Assembly: GCA_964023205.1 (NCBI GenBank)
Contig: OZ026844.1
Location: 37,633,963 to 37,697,962 of the forward strand
Origin: Lutraria lutraria
Taxonomy: Eukaryota; Mollusca; Bivalvia; Venerida; Mactridae
Length of the DNA: 64,000 bases
Reading direction: 5' to 3'
Position numbers and translations under genes: made by a program. Shown piece after piece: positions 1-13,400 of this stretch. Position 1 is the first letter of the stretch. Each line of letters starts with the position of its first letter. The notes under the pieces are model-generated. The model saw only the letters and a program-made list of their open reading frames with translations, did not search any database and was not told the origin of the DNA.

Positions 1-94
1 TATCAATTTACAATTACAGTTTGTCTTAGTTCATAGTTGATCATTTTTATGAAAACATTTTTGTCTTAATTCACGACTCAACATTAGTCGCTTT

Positions 95-1292
95 TTAACT
101 CACATGTCACAAAGTGACAAAGTGAGCTATTAGGATCACTCTCCGTCCGGCGTCCGGCGTCGTGCGTCGTGCGTTGTGCGTTGTGCGTTGTGCGTTGTGC
201 GTCGTGCGTCGTCAAACTTTATGTTGTGACCACACTAGGGGCCACATTTTTGGCTCAATTTTAGCAAAACTGGGTCAGAACGTTAATATCAACAAAATCT
301 CGGACGAGTTCGATATTGGGCCATTTGGGATCAAAAACTAGGTCACCAGGGCCAAATAAGGGAAAACCTTGTGAACACTTTAGAAATCACTGTTTTGAAT
401 TCATCTTCATGAAACTTTGTCAGAATGTTTATTTTAATAATATGTAGGTCAAGATTGAAAATGGGTAATTTCTGTAGTAAAGTTAGGTCACTAGGGCAAA
501 TTGCTGGAAAACCTTGTGAACACTCTAGAAGTCACTGTTTTGATTGGATGATCATGAAACCTTGTCAGAATGTTTGTCTTCATAGTATCTTGGACGAGTT
601 CGAACATGAGTCATCTTGGATCAAAAACTAGGTCGCTAGGTCAAATCTTATGAAAAACCATGTTAACACTGTAGATTTCACAGTTATTATTGGATCTTCA
701 CCAAATGTCAAATCGTTTGTTTTAATGATGTAACGGTCAAGTATAAATATGGGTCATCTGGGATTAATAACTAGGTCACCAGGTCAAATCTTAGGAAAAC
801 TTTGTTAACACTGTATATGTCACAGTTTTAATTGGATCTTCACCAAACCTTGTCAAAATGTTTGCCTCACTGATATGTGGGTCAAGGATGAACATGGGTT
901 AGCCGGGTTCAAAAACTGGGTCACAAGGTCAAATCTTAGGTAAAAATCTTGTAAAAGCTCTAAATGTCATGGTTTTGATTGGATCTTGGCCAAACCTTGT
1001 CAGATTGTTTGTCATAATGATATTAAGGACAAGTTCAAATATGGGTCACCTAGGGTCAAAAACCAGGTCACAAAGTCAAATCTTAGGAAAACCTTATTAA
1101 CACTGTAGATGTAAAATTTTGATCGTATCTTCACCAAACCTAGTCAGACTGTTTGTCTTAATGATATGTAAGACAAATTCGAACATAGGTCGTCTGGGGT
1201 CAAAAACTAGGTCACCGGTTCAAAACAATGTTTTAATGAGTGAACAGTGATTGTCATGTGAGCGATATAGGGCCATCTTGGCCCTCTTGTTT
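95..1292 (+). mobile_element. non-autonomous repeat element with ~145 bp core repeats and 3' hairpin (Helentron/pearl-like)
   Basis: It begins with a GC-richer head holding a short GTGCGT(T/C) array (about 148-213). It continues with about seven degenerate copies of a ~145 bp unit, recognisable by variants of CCTTGTCAGAATGTTTGTC (near 267, 416, 560, 706, 847, 997, 1141). It ends with a perfect 7-bp hairpin AGGGCCA-TCT-TGGCCCT at 1269-1285 followed by CTTGTTT. No transposase is present. The architecture (head, microsatellite, central tandem repeats, terminal hairpin) resembles the bivalve pearl/Helentron-associated elements. Short reading frames here are repeat-derived. Confidence 0.6.
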
Positions 1293-1347
1293 ACAAAAAA
1301 GATGACATCTAAATACGATACACGTAAAGATACAAATACTTGATATC

Positions 1348-1382
1348 TTACCATGTATCATGATATCTTACCATGTATCAAT
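1348..1382 (+). repeat. 20-bp direct duplication
   Basis: The unit TGATATCTTACCATGTATCA occurs twice in tandem, about 75 bp upstream of the first TEP exon in the window. Confidence 0.7.
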
Positions 1383-1454
1383 TCTATAAAATTTGTCTGA
1401 TTAACTTAAATCATTTCTTAGACTTACTCTACTCATATCAGAAAATACATTCAG

Positions 1455-4400
1455 AGTTGATACTGACGATGATGTATTTATTCCCGTATTTAAGGTACCC
1501 AGTGATGATATGTTTACGGGATATTATACATTACTGATCAATGGTTTTGGTGGTGTGTACTTTCAAGATCACACAAGTCTCAAATACGACTCTGGTGAAA
1601 TGCCAGAAACATTTGCAGTACATATTCAAACTGATAAAGGCATTTACAAACCTGGAGAGATGGGTAATTGTTTTCATTTGTAATGTTTTTGCAGCATTGT
1701 ATGGTTTTTATTTAAGAATATGGCAAATTTGCCTAACATTCTACATATTTACATTTATACACATATACGTGCCAATAGTCTACCTGGAACAGGACAACCT
1801 TTAAAATCGCTGTATAAAAAAGGATGGAAAATAACAGACGAACTTACATTCATGTACATTGTATATAACTTAAAATAGGCAGGACGTGTCGAGCTTCACA
1901 CTGTCCATTGAATGGCCCGGAATAAATGACATTTTTTTATAAGTGACCTAAATGGTATAAATATCACCAAATGAATAAAAATAGCACGTGACCGCGCTGC
2001 CAGTGCGTGGCCATCACTATATCCGAATTGGCATGGGAAAAATCGTGACTGTTTTGATTATCCGTAAGAAATGCGTGCATCAAAAAGCGAGTATTGGAAC
2101 ATTTGGTCCTATCCCTAATATCAATTAATCAGTCTTTATGTGTTTTTTTTTCAGTTCGTTTTCGTACATTCGGAATATCCTCTGACATGATGGTTTATAC
2201 AGGGTTCTTCAATATCTCCTTACGGGTAATTTTTACATACACTGTAGCATCTAGACATGTAGGTTATTGTATCAGCTTTATTAATTAAACAAAACATAGC
2301 GAAATAATGGTACCGAATATTTCTACACCTCCGTTAAGTGGTCACATGTCTTAAGCAGACAGTTGAGTCATTTCCATTGAATGGCTGCTTAAGACAGGTT
2401 GGAGTGTACTTACATGTGTATGTTATAACTACAAAGTAATATTTTTCATTTTAACATAATGCCTGAGAATGCTTAAGCGTTGTCAAACATCTGATATTGT
2501 ATGAACTTCCTACTTTATTTTAGGATCCCAAGGGTAACTTAATGAAACACATGATTAATGTATCGGAGTCAGAATATGGTGTGGTCGAAGATTCGTTCAT
2601 TTTGGACACAAAACCTGTTCTTGGAAAATGGGAAATAACTGTAACAGCCAGAGAGGCCGACGAAGGCATCGTAGTAAGTGACACCACTAACCTGATTAGA
2701 AATGTAGAACATCTGTTCTGAGATTTATTGTCCTGTGACGACAGCGTGTCGCATCAACCATCTAGATTTGTTACTCACATATCAGGGTCACAATTTTAAG
2801 TTGTTTGTAAAACTTGAAGCCTTAGTGAAATTTTTAATTCTTCCAATAACCTCGTCATTAATGAATGGATTTAGATAAAAAGTACCAATAGTTTCTCAAA
2901 TCAAGATTTATTGACAGTGGTTACATCTGGAGGACGTTCACAGAGGATGTTTTTTTTTCAAGTTTTGCTTGTACACGTTACTTGAAGTATGATCTACTAT
3001 TATGTTGGTGATGTCTGTGGAAGTTATCAAGGAGATGTCAAGATTTAGGACGGTAACGCGAAGTCAGGACTACAAGCTCCGCCGATGGGACATGAACACT
3101 TCTTATATGTACCCCGCTTGTTCGTGCGTCGATTTATTGTTTATCTATGACCAATATTTTTTTATTCAGACCACAAAGACGAAACAGTTCAATGTTGACA
3201 AATATGGTACGAAATCTTGTACTTTCTTTGAATTATAATATTAAATGATTTAATTCCAAAATCGCACAGTTTCCGGTTATGCTTTATGTAGTTACAAACT
3301 CCTTATTAAGCGAGTTCTAAGACATTTTGAATTTCCCTTGTTAGAATATTATATTTACTGCTATACTCATTACGTTGATAATAAAATGGTTTTATTTTTG
3401 TTAGTTCTGCCAAAGTTTATCGTGGATTTAAATCTCCCCCCATACGCTGTGACGTCTGATAAAGAACTACATGGTAGAGTTACAGCGAGGTAAGTTATCA
3501 CAAACTGTATTCTGTTCTGTTCATATAAAAATTGTTTGATTTATGAAATTCATGTAAGTGGCCACCTTCGAAAAAAGCCACCCCTTTAAAACGTCTTTGA
3601 CCAAGTAGAACTAAATGAGCTCGGCATAAAGACTACATGTCAAAAAGGTCATATTTAGTCTTTTCTAACGGTGGTCTTTGTTCACGGGTTTGACGTTACT
3701 TGAAAAATGACCAGATGGATGCTAGAGTGGTTTATGTCTAGTCCCTAGATTTCACTTTATGTAAGTGATACACTCACCTTCACTTAGGTTTGTGAATACA
3801 ATAAACAAAACAAAGACAAATGACAAAATATGTGTGATGGAGTTTTGTATATAAAGTCATACCTGCTTTTGCAACCACCTCCAAATAAAAGCCAACTTAG
3901 GAAAAATGTCATTTTCTGAAAAGCCGACATTGATTATTTAGAAAAAATATACCTCCGAATAATGGTCACCTGTCAATAAAGATCACATATAAGAAAAAAT
4001 AAAACTTAGGTTGTAATAACATAATATTGAACTATGATAATAGTAGTTATTATATTTATTATCATTGATATATTGTACTTTTCATGTTAACATTAATATA
4101 TTGTATTTTTCATGTTAACATTAATATATTGTATTTGTCATGTTATCATTGATATATTGTATTTGTCATGTTGTCATTGATATATTGTATTTGTCATGTT
4201 ATCATTGATATATTGTATTTGTCATGTTATCATTGATATATTGTATTTGTCATGTTATCATTGATATATTGTATTTGTCATGTTATCATTGATATATTGT
4301 ATTTGTCATGTTGTCATTGATATATTGTATTTGTCATGTTATCATTGATATATTGTATTTGTCATGTTATCATTGATATATTGTATTTGTCATGTTGTCA

Positions 4401-7400
4401 TTGATATATTGTATTTGTCATGTTGTCATTGATATATTGTATTTGTCATGTTATCATTGATATATTGTATTTGTCATGTTATCATTGATATATTGTATTT
4501 GTCATGTTATCATTGATATGTTGTATTTGTCATGTTATCATTGATATATTGTATTTGTCATGTTGTCATTGATATGTTGTATTTGTCATGTTATCATTGA
4601 TATGTTGTATTTGTCATGTTATCATTGATATGTTGTATTTGTCATGTTATCAGGTATACTTACGGTAAACCAGTGATTGGTACAGTGAAGTTATTCGCTG
4701 ATATTGACTACTCGGAGGCACCATGGAAATATCGAGGTAACGAAGTCATGATGGAAACGGAGTTTAATGTAAGTTTACGATATAAAACAAACCTTCCGGT
4801 CATGTAGTTTATTGACTGAGTTACATAATGATGCAAACAATGTATTATGATAATGCTTCTTTGTTAACACCGAACATAGTCGTGCGAAATTGCTCAAAAA
4901 TCTTAAGTCAATATTTATTTAAAATAAGAGCACCGCAAGCGGTGACAACGCTCGTGTGTCCACTGCGTTGGTGAAATCTATTCACCTACATTTAATATGA
5001 CGTTTTATGTTGCTACCTCTTATAGTTTCTGAGGTACTAGCTAAGTTTTTGCCCAGATGCAGTTGACGCAGTGATCACAATAGCTCGACTTTTTCTTCGA
5101 AAAATAGACGAGCTAACAAGGACTTTATTTTATTTCTTTGAACAGATCACTGGAGAAGCTAAGTTTACCGTCCCGTTCAGTAGAATCACACATGAAGTAG
5201 ATCCCTACAGCTTTCAACCTCTGGTTGAAAAACTTGCTGGTTATCATCTTATTATCACAGTGTCTCTGACTGAGAGTCTCAACAACATCACACGTAATGT
5301 GACGTCACAGGTAACAGAACATTGTTTATCTTTGTTCACTAACTGAAATAGTTCGTTCAATGTAAAATGAACATTTTGCATTCATGGTACTCTTAATTCA
5401 ATACATTTATACAATCGTAGTTATCCCATTAAATAATTTGTAAGTAATTTTATGACAAGAGCAACTAACAGTGATATGAGTTTTACGTGTCGTTTCCTGT
5501 TCAAACTGTTGTATGTAGACTTGTTGTCTCTAATCTTATACAAGGAATCCTTCATTTGATGAATTACTGACATCATGGCTGATATAATAATGACAAACAT
5601 GTAGACGTTTTACTAATTTCCTATGACCGTGAAATTGTTTTCCATTTTTTTTTTGAAACTGACCGATAGTTCAGCTTTCAATAGCCGTCATTCGTTCAGC
5701 GTGCATGAATTTTCATGCGGTCCAAAGCATTACGTTTGTCTACATCCGCCATGCAATTGTTAAACTAGTTCCCGTTTCATGTTGCAGTGCGTGTCTATAT
5801 AAGTTCAGTTTGCACGAGTATTTTCTGTACTTTGATTAAATTCATATACATGTTCATATAGAAGGATGTGGTAGAACTTGTACTGAAGAAATAAATGACA
5901 GAAAATAAAAAGATAAAACCTGTCAATAAACATCACGTGATTATAAGATAATGACGAAGCACACCGCATGATTAATAAACGACCTATACTAATTTCAAGT
6001 AATTTGTTAATACGATGTCTTGGTATTTTGTAATCTTATATTTGCAGGTTGTGTTTCACAGTCAGCCTTACAGACTATCCTTTGATAAATCAGCAAGTAT
6101 GGCTTACTGCAAGCCAGGACTACCATTTCTTGGTTCTGTAAGTGTTATCATCTTAAATATGAGTGCTTTAGTTCAGTAAGGTGTCGTAGTATGTCAACTG
6201 TAAGGTTAGCTTTATTGTGTCACGTATGACGTCCTGTGTATCATGTTTGTAATGTTATATTACAGACCAGTACCTTGGTTACAAATATTTGACCATAATT
6301 ACATGTTACTCTTTATGACTACTCAGCAGCTCTGTGTTAAAAACATATTTTTTCCTACTATCTGTTGATATGGAGTTTAGTATATAGCGATATTGATGAT
6401 GTTATAATCACGTACTATTCTAGTATTTACATCAGTTTGGCAGTTACTATTATCAAAGTACTATAGTAACTGGTGAAGCTACTTTTTTCTTACAGATACA
6501 TCTTACACAAGCTGACGGAAACCCAGTCACATCAAGCAATGAAAATGTACGTTTGGTTAGCTATGTGAAATATTATAATTCCAAATTACACGTTGATGGG
6601 GCGAGATTCTTGACTGAACAGACGTTTTTACCTCCAGCTAATGGTGTGTTAGACTTCTTAGTAGATGTTCCAGTCAATATATCATCTTTACATCTAGAGG
6701 TAGGCATGACCAAACTTATGTTATCATAACATTTACTTTAAATATGCAAAATGTCTAACTTACAATGTACTCATATCACATCTAATATCGATACTGCTTT
6801 ATACACATATACTAAAAACCTGAGACATACAAAATGTTTACAAATACGTGAAAGTCACGTGTCAATAAGATTAAACAGTAATCAGTATATGAGGGTTGAT
6901 AGAAAACATATGATGTATTATGTGTGTATGTGACTTTACTGTAGGTATTTTATCATGGACTTAGCGACACTTTAGATGTAAATCGACCCTACTGGATGTT
7001 GGATAATGGTACTATACACTTATCTAGAAACTCATCTGTTATGGTACGTACTTTTATAAATAGGACACATTATCTGAAAATAGTCAAAGACTTTAGCTTG
7101 GTCTAATTATATAGGTGGACAGTAAATGATAAAAATACTTCCTGTCCATCAAACTAGAGCCATACATTTGTCACAAGTAAAGCATACACACTTTCCTCAT
7201 CGTCTGAATAATTTGCTGCTGAAAAATGACTTTATAAATAACATTTCCAGGTTATTTGTCTGAAACTATTATTATACCGGGCTATGTGAGTTGAACCCTG
7301 ACTCCGGGCACATGTTCATCACGTTGATTTGGTTGAATATATTATATGTACATTGTATATCTATTTGTCATCCATCAATGTGTTGAAGTTGGTTGTTAGT

Positions 7401-10400
7401 TACCTTTGGAAATCTAAGTTTATAGCAGAACAGGAATCCTGCAAACTGGCTCGATTACCAAATCACCGTCATAGCTGCAATATACATGTAGTTAAATGGT
7501 CATGTATTTGCTTGTGACTTGTACCAGCGATATGAATCATTTAATTACAATGTGTTGCAAAATGGATATTATAAAGAAATGATGATGAATAAAAATACAT
7601 TCAGGTTATGTTTTCTATTACATATACATTTATAAGTGATGTATATACATATATATTTATCTGTAACAGATGGGAAAAGATGCGACATTCAATGTTTACC
7701 GATCTAACGGAATGAGAGACGTTCAGCTGTCCTATGTGGTATGTATAAATTAGGAGAATATACATATACACACAATTAGTCTAACATTTGTCCAACACTC
7801 GTGAATAACTCAACTTACTTAAAGTCAAATGGACGGAATTAGTTATGTGAATATACCAGGGTGTAGTTATCATTGTATGTTATAATTGTACAATGGATGC
7901 TAGTTTCCAACAGATGAAGGCCTTACTGAGCTTTGTATATTATAATAACACCGAACAAGTCTTTTCCAGACAACGTCCCGTAATTCAAACAATACTCTTT
8001 ATGTTAAAGTTTATAATAATTGTTTTATGATTTTGACCCTACTCCCAGAATAATTACAATGTATAGTAAGTTTCAAGTATTGAGTAAAAGAAACAAAACT
8101 GTGTTACACGTACCATGCGTTCATGTTCATCATGTGATTCTGTGAGTCATACGTCTTTTCTTATTCATTCTCTGCTTGAATTAATTGTTCAATTTCATAC
8201 ACAGGTTATTGCTAATGAACGGATGGTACTATCTGGTACAGTACAGGATACTACCAGCGATGTTGTAAAACTAGTATTTCAAGTGACGCCACAAATGAAG
8301 CCACACAGCAAACTGATTGTATATTACTTTCAACCAAGTATGTGGAACGCAGACGCCTTGAGTTTTGATGTTCATGAAGATGGGAATAAATTCAGAAATA
8401 AGGTAAGTTTTTTAAACCAGCGAGTTTTAAACAACCAGTTTACTTTTCATTTCAAGCGATCCGTTATTGAATTCATTGTAATTATTTGTGAATATATGCA
8501 CATTGTAAATTATTATATCTGGTCACACTGTGGTGAATATATTTTATTTTTATTTTAGATTGCTTTGTCGTTTGACAGAACGACAGGGGAACCAGGAAGT
8601 AATGTTAGTCTGTCTATAAGAACTGATCCAATGTCTCTCGTGAATCTGCTAGCTGTGGACCAAAGTGTCTTGTTATTGGCAACCGGAAATGACGTCACTC
8701 AAAATGATGTATGTTTGGAATTCTCTCATATCCTCAGTTCATAAGCCAACAGTGAAACTAGATACAACTTATGACTGAGTTACCAAACCTGTTTTCTGGA
8801 GTGTATGCTAACCCCAGTACTCATTTCCTTTTACTTAAGGAGCATACAGCTTCTTCACATATGGAGGCAATACGACAATTTGTCAAATTGTCATAGTAGA
8901 GTTGTTTGACCTGTCGCGACCGGGACTCGAATCCGCACCCGCACCGTCTAGATACAAGACCAGCACACCACTGGACCACTGTTGGTGTACAAAACTCATA
9001 TATAAGAAGGCTAGATTAGGTTTATATGAGGTTTCATGACCTATTCTTATAACAGTTGACCATTTCCCCATGTATTTATTAATCTGTTAAATTCATACAT
9101 ATACTTATTATACTACATGTCCTCGAGAAATTGTTCCAAAAAGAAAAGACACATTTTCTGTGGGAGAACACATCTGGTTTGATTACAAATATTATATACC
9201 TTTCAGGTGATAGCATCTTTAAAATTCAACTCAAAAATGGACGATGGTTTTTATACCCAACACGATCCAAAACGAGTCATACAAGTAAGTTACTTAATAC
9301 TGTGTAGCTCTGTGAAGAAGAAAATCAAACACTTAATGTAACAATTATTATATGAATTAAGAAATACTCAACTATGTTTGAATAATTTAATGTTTCTAGT
9401 TTTGTACGATTACAAGTTTTATCACATATGGACACTATATAGTTCATCAAGTTATTAAAGTTAGAGTTTATTATTCAGAAATCTGCAAATATTCTAAAGC
9501 GCACAACGCTTTACAACGCTTTGGTTCATTTACGTTGAATAACACGAATGTATTGTGTCAAAGAACGCACACTTTTTTATGCGCGGTTAGCAGTAAAAAA
9601 ACTCGCATATTTTTATGTGCAATCATCATGAACGCACATGTTTTTATATATGGCCAAATACGCACATATTTGTATATTTATATGCTATAAAAACATTCCT
9701 TTATGTGCAAATAAAAACATAATATAATGTTCATAATCTTTATTAGGCATTGTACACATATAATATAAATGCACATGTATTGGCGCGTTCTCAAGCACGA
9801 CATAAAGGGGTGAATTTAAATATATCAAGGACCCTAATTCTCAGATAGTGTAGCAAGCTAGGACCTGTTTTTTTAAAATAAATTTGATAGTTTTGCATTG
9901 ATAACATACTATTTAAGTCAACATATTAAGTTATGTAATTTATTTCTTTATTTTATCTGGACTAGATCTATGATTTGATGATCGTGATTGTATTATTTGT
10001 ACTCAATGTAACATGAATACTTATCAATTTGTACTTGTGTAGAATTTCTGAAATCGTTGAACTATTTGGTGGTTGTATGTATTGTATAAGATTCTATTAG
10101 TGTAAAGATTACATATATTACACAGACCATGAGTCTAACTTTATTTTATTATTCCTTTACTCAGAATCCTTTTTTTCATCTCGCATATCAGATATATTTT
10201 GTTTGCTTGTAACAGTCGGCAGGTTTTCAACTGATAACAGACGTGATAAGTTTTTATTGGAAACATCCAATGTACAAACGCCAAATAGGTTGTTTACAGA
10301 CACCTGCGCCGGGAAGTACATACGCACCCTTTAATTACCCTACATATGTGCCAGGCATGGTACCTACTCCTGCACCAGGGAGAACATATGCACCCAACAT

Positions 10401-13400
10401 AATTCCCACTCCTGCACCAGGGAGAACATATGCACCCGGGAGATTCCCAACATGGGTACCAGGCATGGTACCTACTCCAGCACCAGGGTATACTTATGCA
10501 CCTGGTACGTATCTATCTCTTTCGATATTCGGTCATTTCAGAGCCGCCTCCGCTACCGACCATGTCTCTTTATGTAAGAAAGTAGGCAGTAACTTACGGC
10601 GGATGGGAGTCTAGTACAGGTTCTACCCAGGAACGATGATAAAGTGAACTGTTCTCCTCATATGACTTTAACTGTTGAAAAAGGAACGTAAACTCAAATA
10701 AACAAACAAACAAAAGATAAACAGGCGAACCGGACATTTATAGCCTTACTCTTATTTCGAAGATTTTCCCGTTTTTTTATCGTGCCCGGTGTAAAGCACA
10801 GTATCCAATTATACGAGTATTTTAGACATGTTTTTTAATGAATCTGAGGCTAAATGCCGCTCTCTGTTAGTACAGTATTTGGTCTAGTGGTCATTTATTC
10901 ATAAAATGCATTTGTTATTATTTGTATCATTGTTTGAAAAAGATCACTTAGGTAATTCAAGATTTTTAACAATCAAGACTGAATTACATGTTATATTTCA
11001 CTTTTCTTCAGGGTTCAAACATTTTCATAGTATATACAGTTATATTCTTTATTATCCAAGAATTACTTATGTAATTGTATAATTGTCTGTTTCACGTAGA
11101 GGTAATATCGGGGGCCCTGCAGGAGGTCCAACATACAAGAGATACCTTCCCTGAAACATGGCTGTGGACAAACCTAACAGTTGGGTAAGTAACGTATCAT
11201 TCATATATATATTACCTCCTAAATAGTTTGAAACAAATATACTTGGACAAATATAACTGAAAACATGTTGAGTTGCAGTATTTAGCAGATGCATTTAATA
11301 AACTTCCCACCCAGTATTATAACAAAAGTGTTTTTTTTATAATATAGTACAATGTGTTTTATAATTATAATTACATGTAAATAATTGTACAATGACTGTA
11401 TTGTAGAAGGAATGGATCAGCTACAATAAGGACAGAAGTACCAGACACAATCACCTCATGGTACGCCACGGCATTCTCCGTCAACAAACATTCAGGATTA
11501 GGAATAACGGATTCTGCAGCCAAGGTAAGATATCATCTTCTTACAAATTTGGTTTTAAGACCATCCGGCCTCCAGCACTAATACGAGTGCTCGATCTTGA
11601 GAAATTCGAAGTGACTTGGTTATAGAATCATGGAAACCAGGCGGTTTTCGATAGTATATGGCAAAGATAATATTGAAAACATTCTTAGAACAGGTGGCAC
11701 CCGCCAGTATTTACATGTAACTATGTAATTGTTTAAAAACTTTTTTTTTTGTACATGTATATACAAAAGATAAATATCGTCTAGTCAAAAATTCATTAGT
11801 TACTTTACTGATTTGTAATTAGTTACGTGAGATCTGTCTGAATCCTGTATAATGTGTTTGTCAAAGAACAGAAAGATATCACCATAGTTGTTAAAATAAT
11901 TTAACTTTATAGTGAATTATTGTAGCTTTGCTAGAAACTTTACAAGGCGGTAACATCTGGGAGTTTTTGCTTTCCTTTTCGGTTTTTGGAAACTGAACGA
12001 TAAAATCAGATTTCAATAGCCGTCTCACGCTCGGCGCGCATAGGTAAACTACTACGTTTGTCTACATCCGCCATGCAGTTGTTAAACTAGTTCCCGTTGC
12101 ATGTTGCAGTGCAGGTCTTTGTTCATTTTCCACGAGTACTTCCAGTTACTTAACTTGTGTGTTCCCATCGTATTGGGTGGAGTTTTTAATCCATGTTCAT
12201 TAATATTTTTTATTTACAGTTTACTACCTTTCGTCCATTCTTTGTAAATTTGAACTTACCCTATTCTGTTGTGAGAGGAGAGGAAGTGGTCATTCAAGCC
12301 AATGTTTTCAACTACATGGGTCAGGACCTTGATGTAAGATCAGCATATTTGTAAAAGTTTTAAAGGTCTACGTTTTAATTAGAACATTTTCCCTCAATTT
12401 TACTTTTAGTTTATTAGTTTCACATACGAACTTTTAATGTGCATGTTATATCTTTTGTAAACCGTTTTAAAACACCATTACGCAATAAAATACCTGGACC
12501 TAAGTTCTATGTTTATTTACATCCACCATGTAATTGTTAAGATAGTTCCTGTTTCATGTTGCATTGCAAGTCGGCAAGTTCAGTTTCCACGAGTACTTTC
12601 AGTACTTTGATTAAACAAATGAATGTACATTTTGTATTTGTATGAAACTAACGCACTATTTTGGATTTTTCTTTCTATTCAGGTTGTTGTGACGTTGGAG
12701 AAATCTGATGATTATCAAGTTATCAACCGTGATCATTCAGGTTACGTGACATATTCAAACATGGATGTTGTACAAAATGTTCACGTAAGTTTCGTGTAAA
12801 CGCATACATGTAAATATAATCAATGCACATGAAGTCAGTGGCATGATAACAGGCAAATGGAGTACACCCGCTTGGTTTAGTTCACGTTGTGTCAAAGAAT
12901 CGCATGAACAGAAGTTTCATTATGACTTTATTGTAAAACTCAGATTGTCCTTTAAAGAGAAGTGTATGTAATGATGACATACTGATATATAAATAAGTTT
13001 ATAGGAGTCCCTCATCAGTATGATGTTGGCTTTCTATTTATCTGATGTTCTATCTATTCATGGTGACTGTCTGTAGTACAATGTAAACACGAATTAATGA
13101 TATGTCCACTGACAACTAAAGCTAAAAACTACCAAAGCTACACATATCATGAACATTTGACTGATATTATAAATAATTTGCAGATAAAAGCAGGCATGAC
13201 TGGATCAGTGTTTATACCTGTAGTTGCTCGTATTGTTGGAGTTGCTAATATTGCTGTGAAGGCTCAAACCGTCCTCTCTGCTGACAGAGTGATTCGAGAT
13301 CTGAATATTGAAGCTGAAGGAACAAAGATGCATTTTAATGTACCAATGATTCTTAATCAAAACAATGGTGTGGATATCCCGCTGTCATTTCCACCAACAT

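Noticed and set aside
4064..4651. CRISPR-like array
   Set aside because: Units are contiguous without unique spacers and the genome is eukaryotic. It is a minisatellite, as are 18939-19329 and 48669-50628.
8905..8985. Functional tRNA gene
   Set aside because: Pol III boxes are present but there is no paired acceptor stem, so it is called a SINE head. The same applies to 16650, 25345 and 38745.
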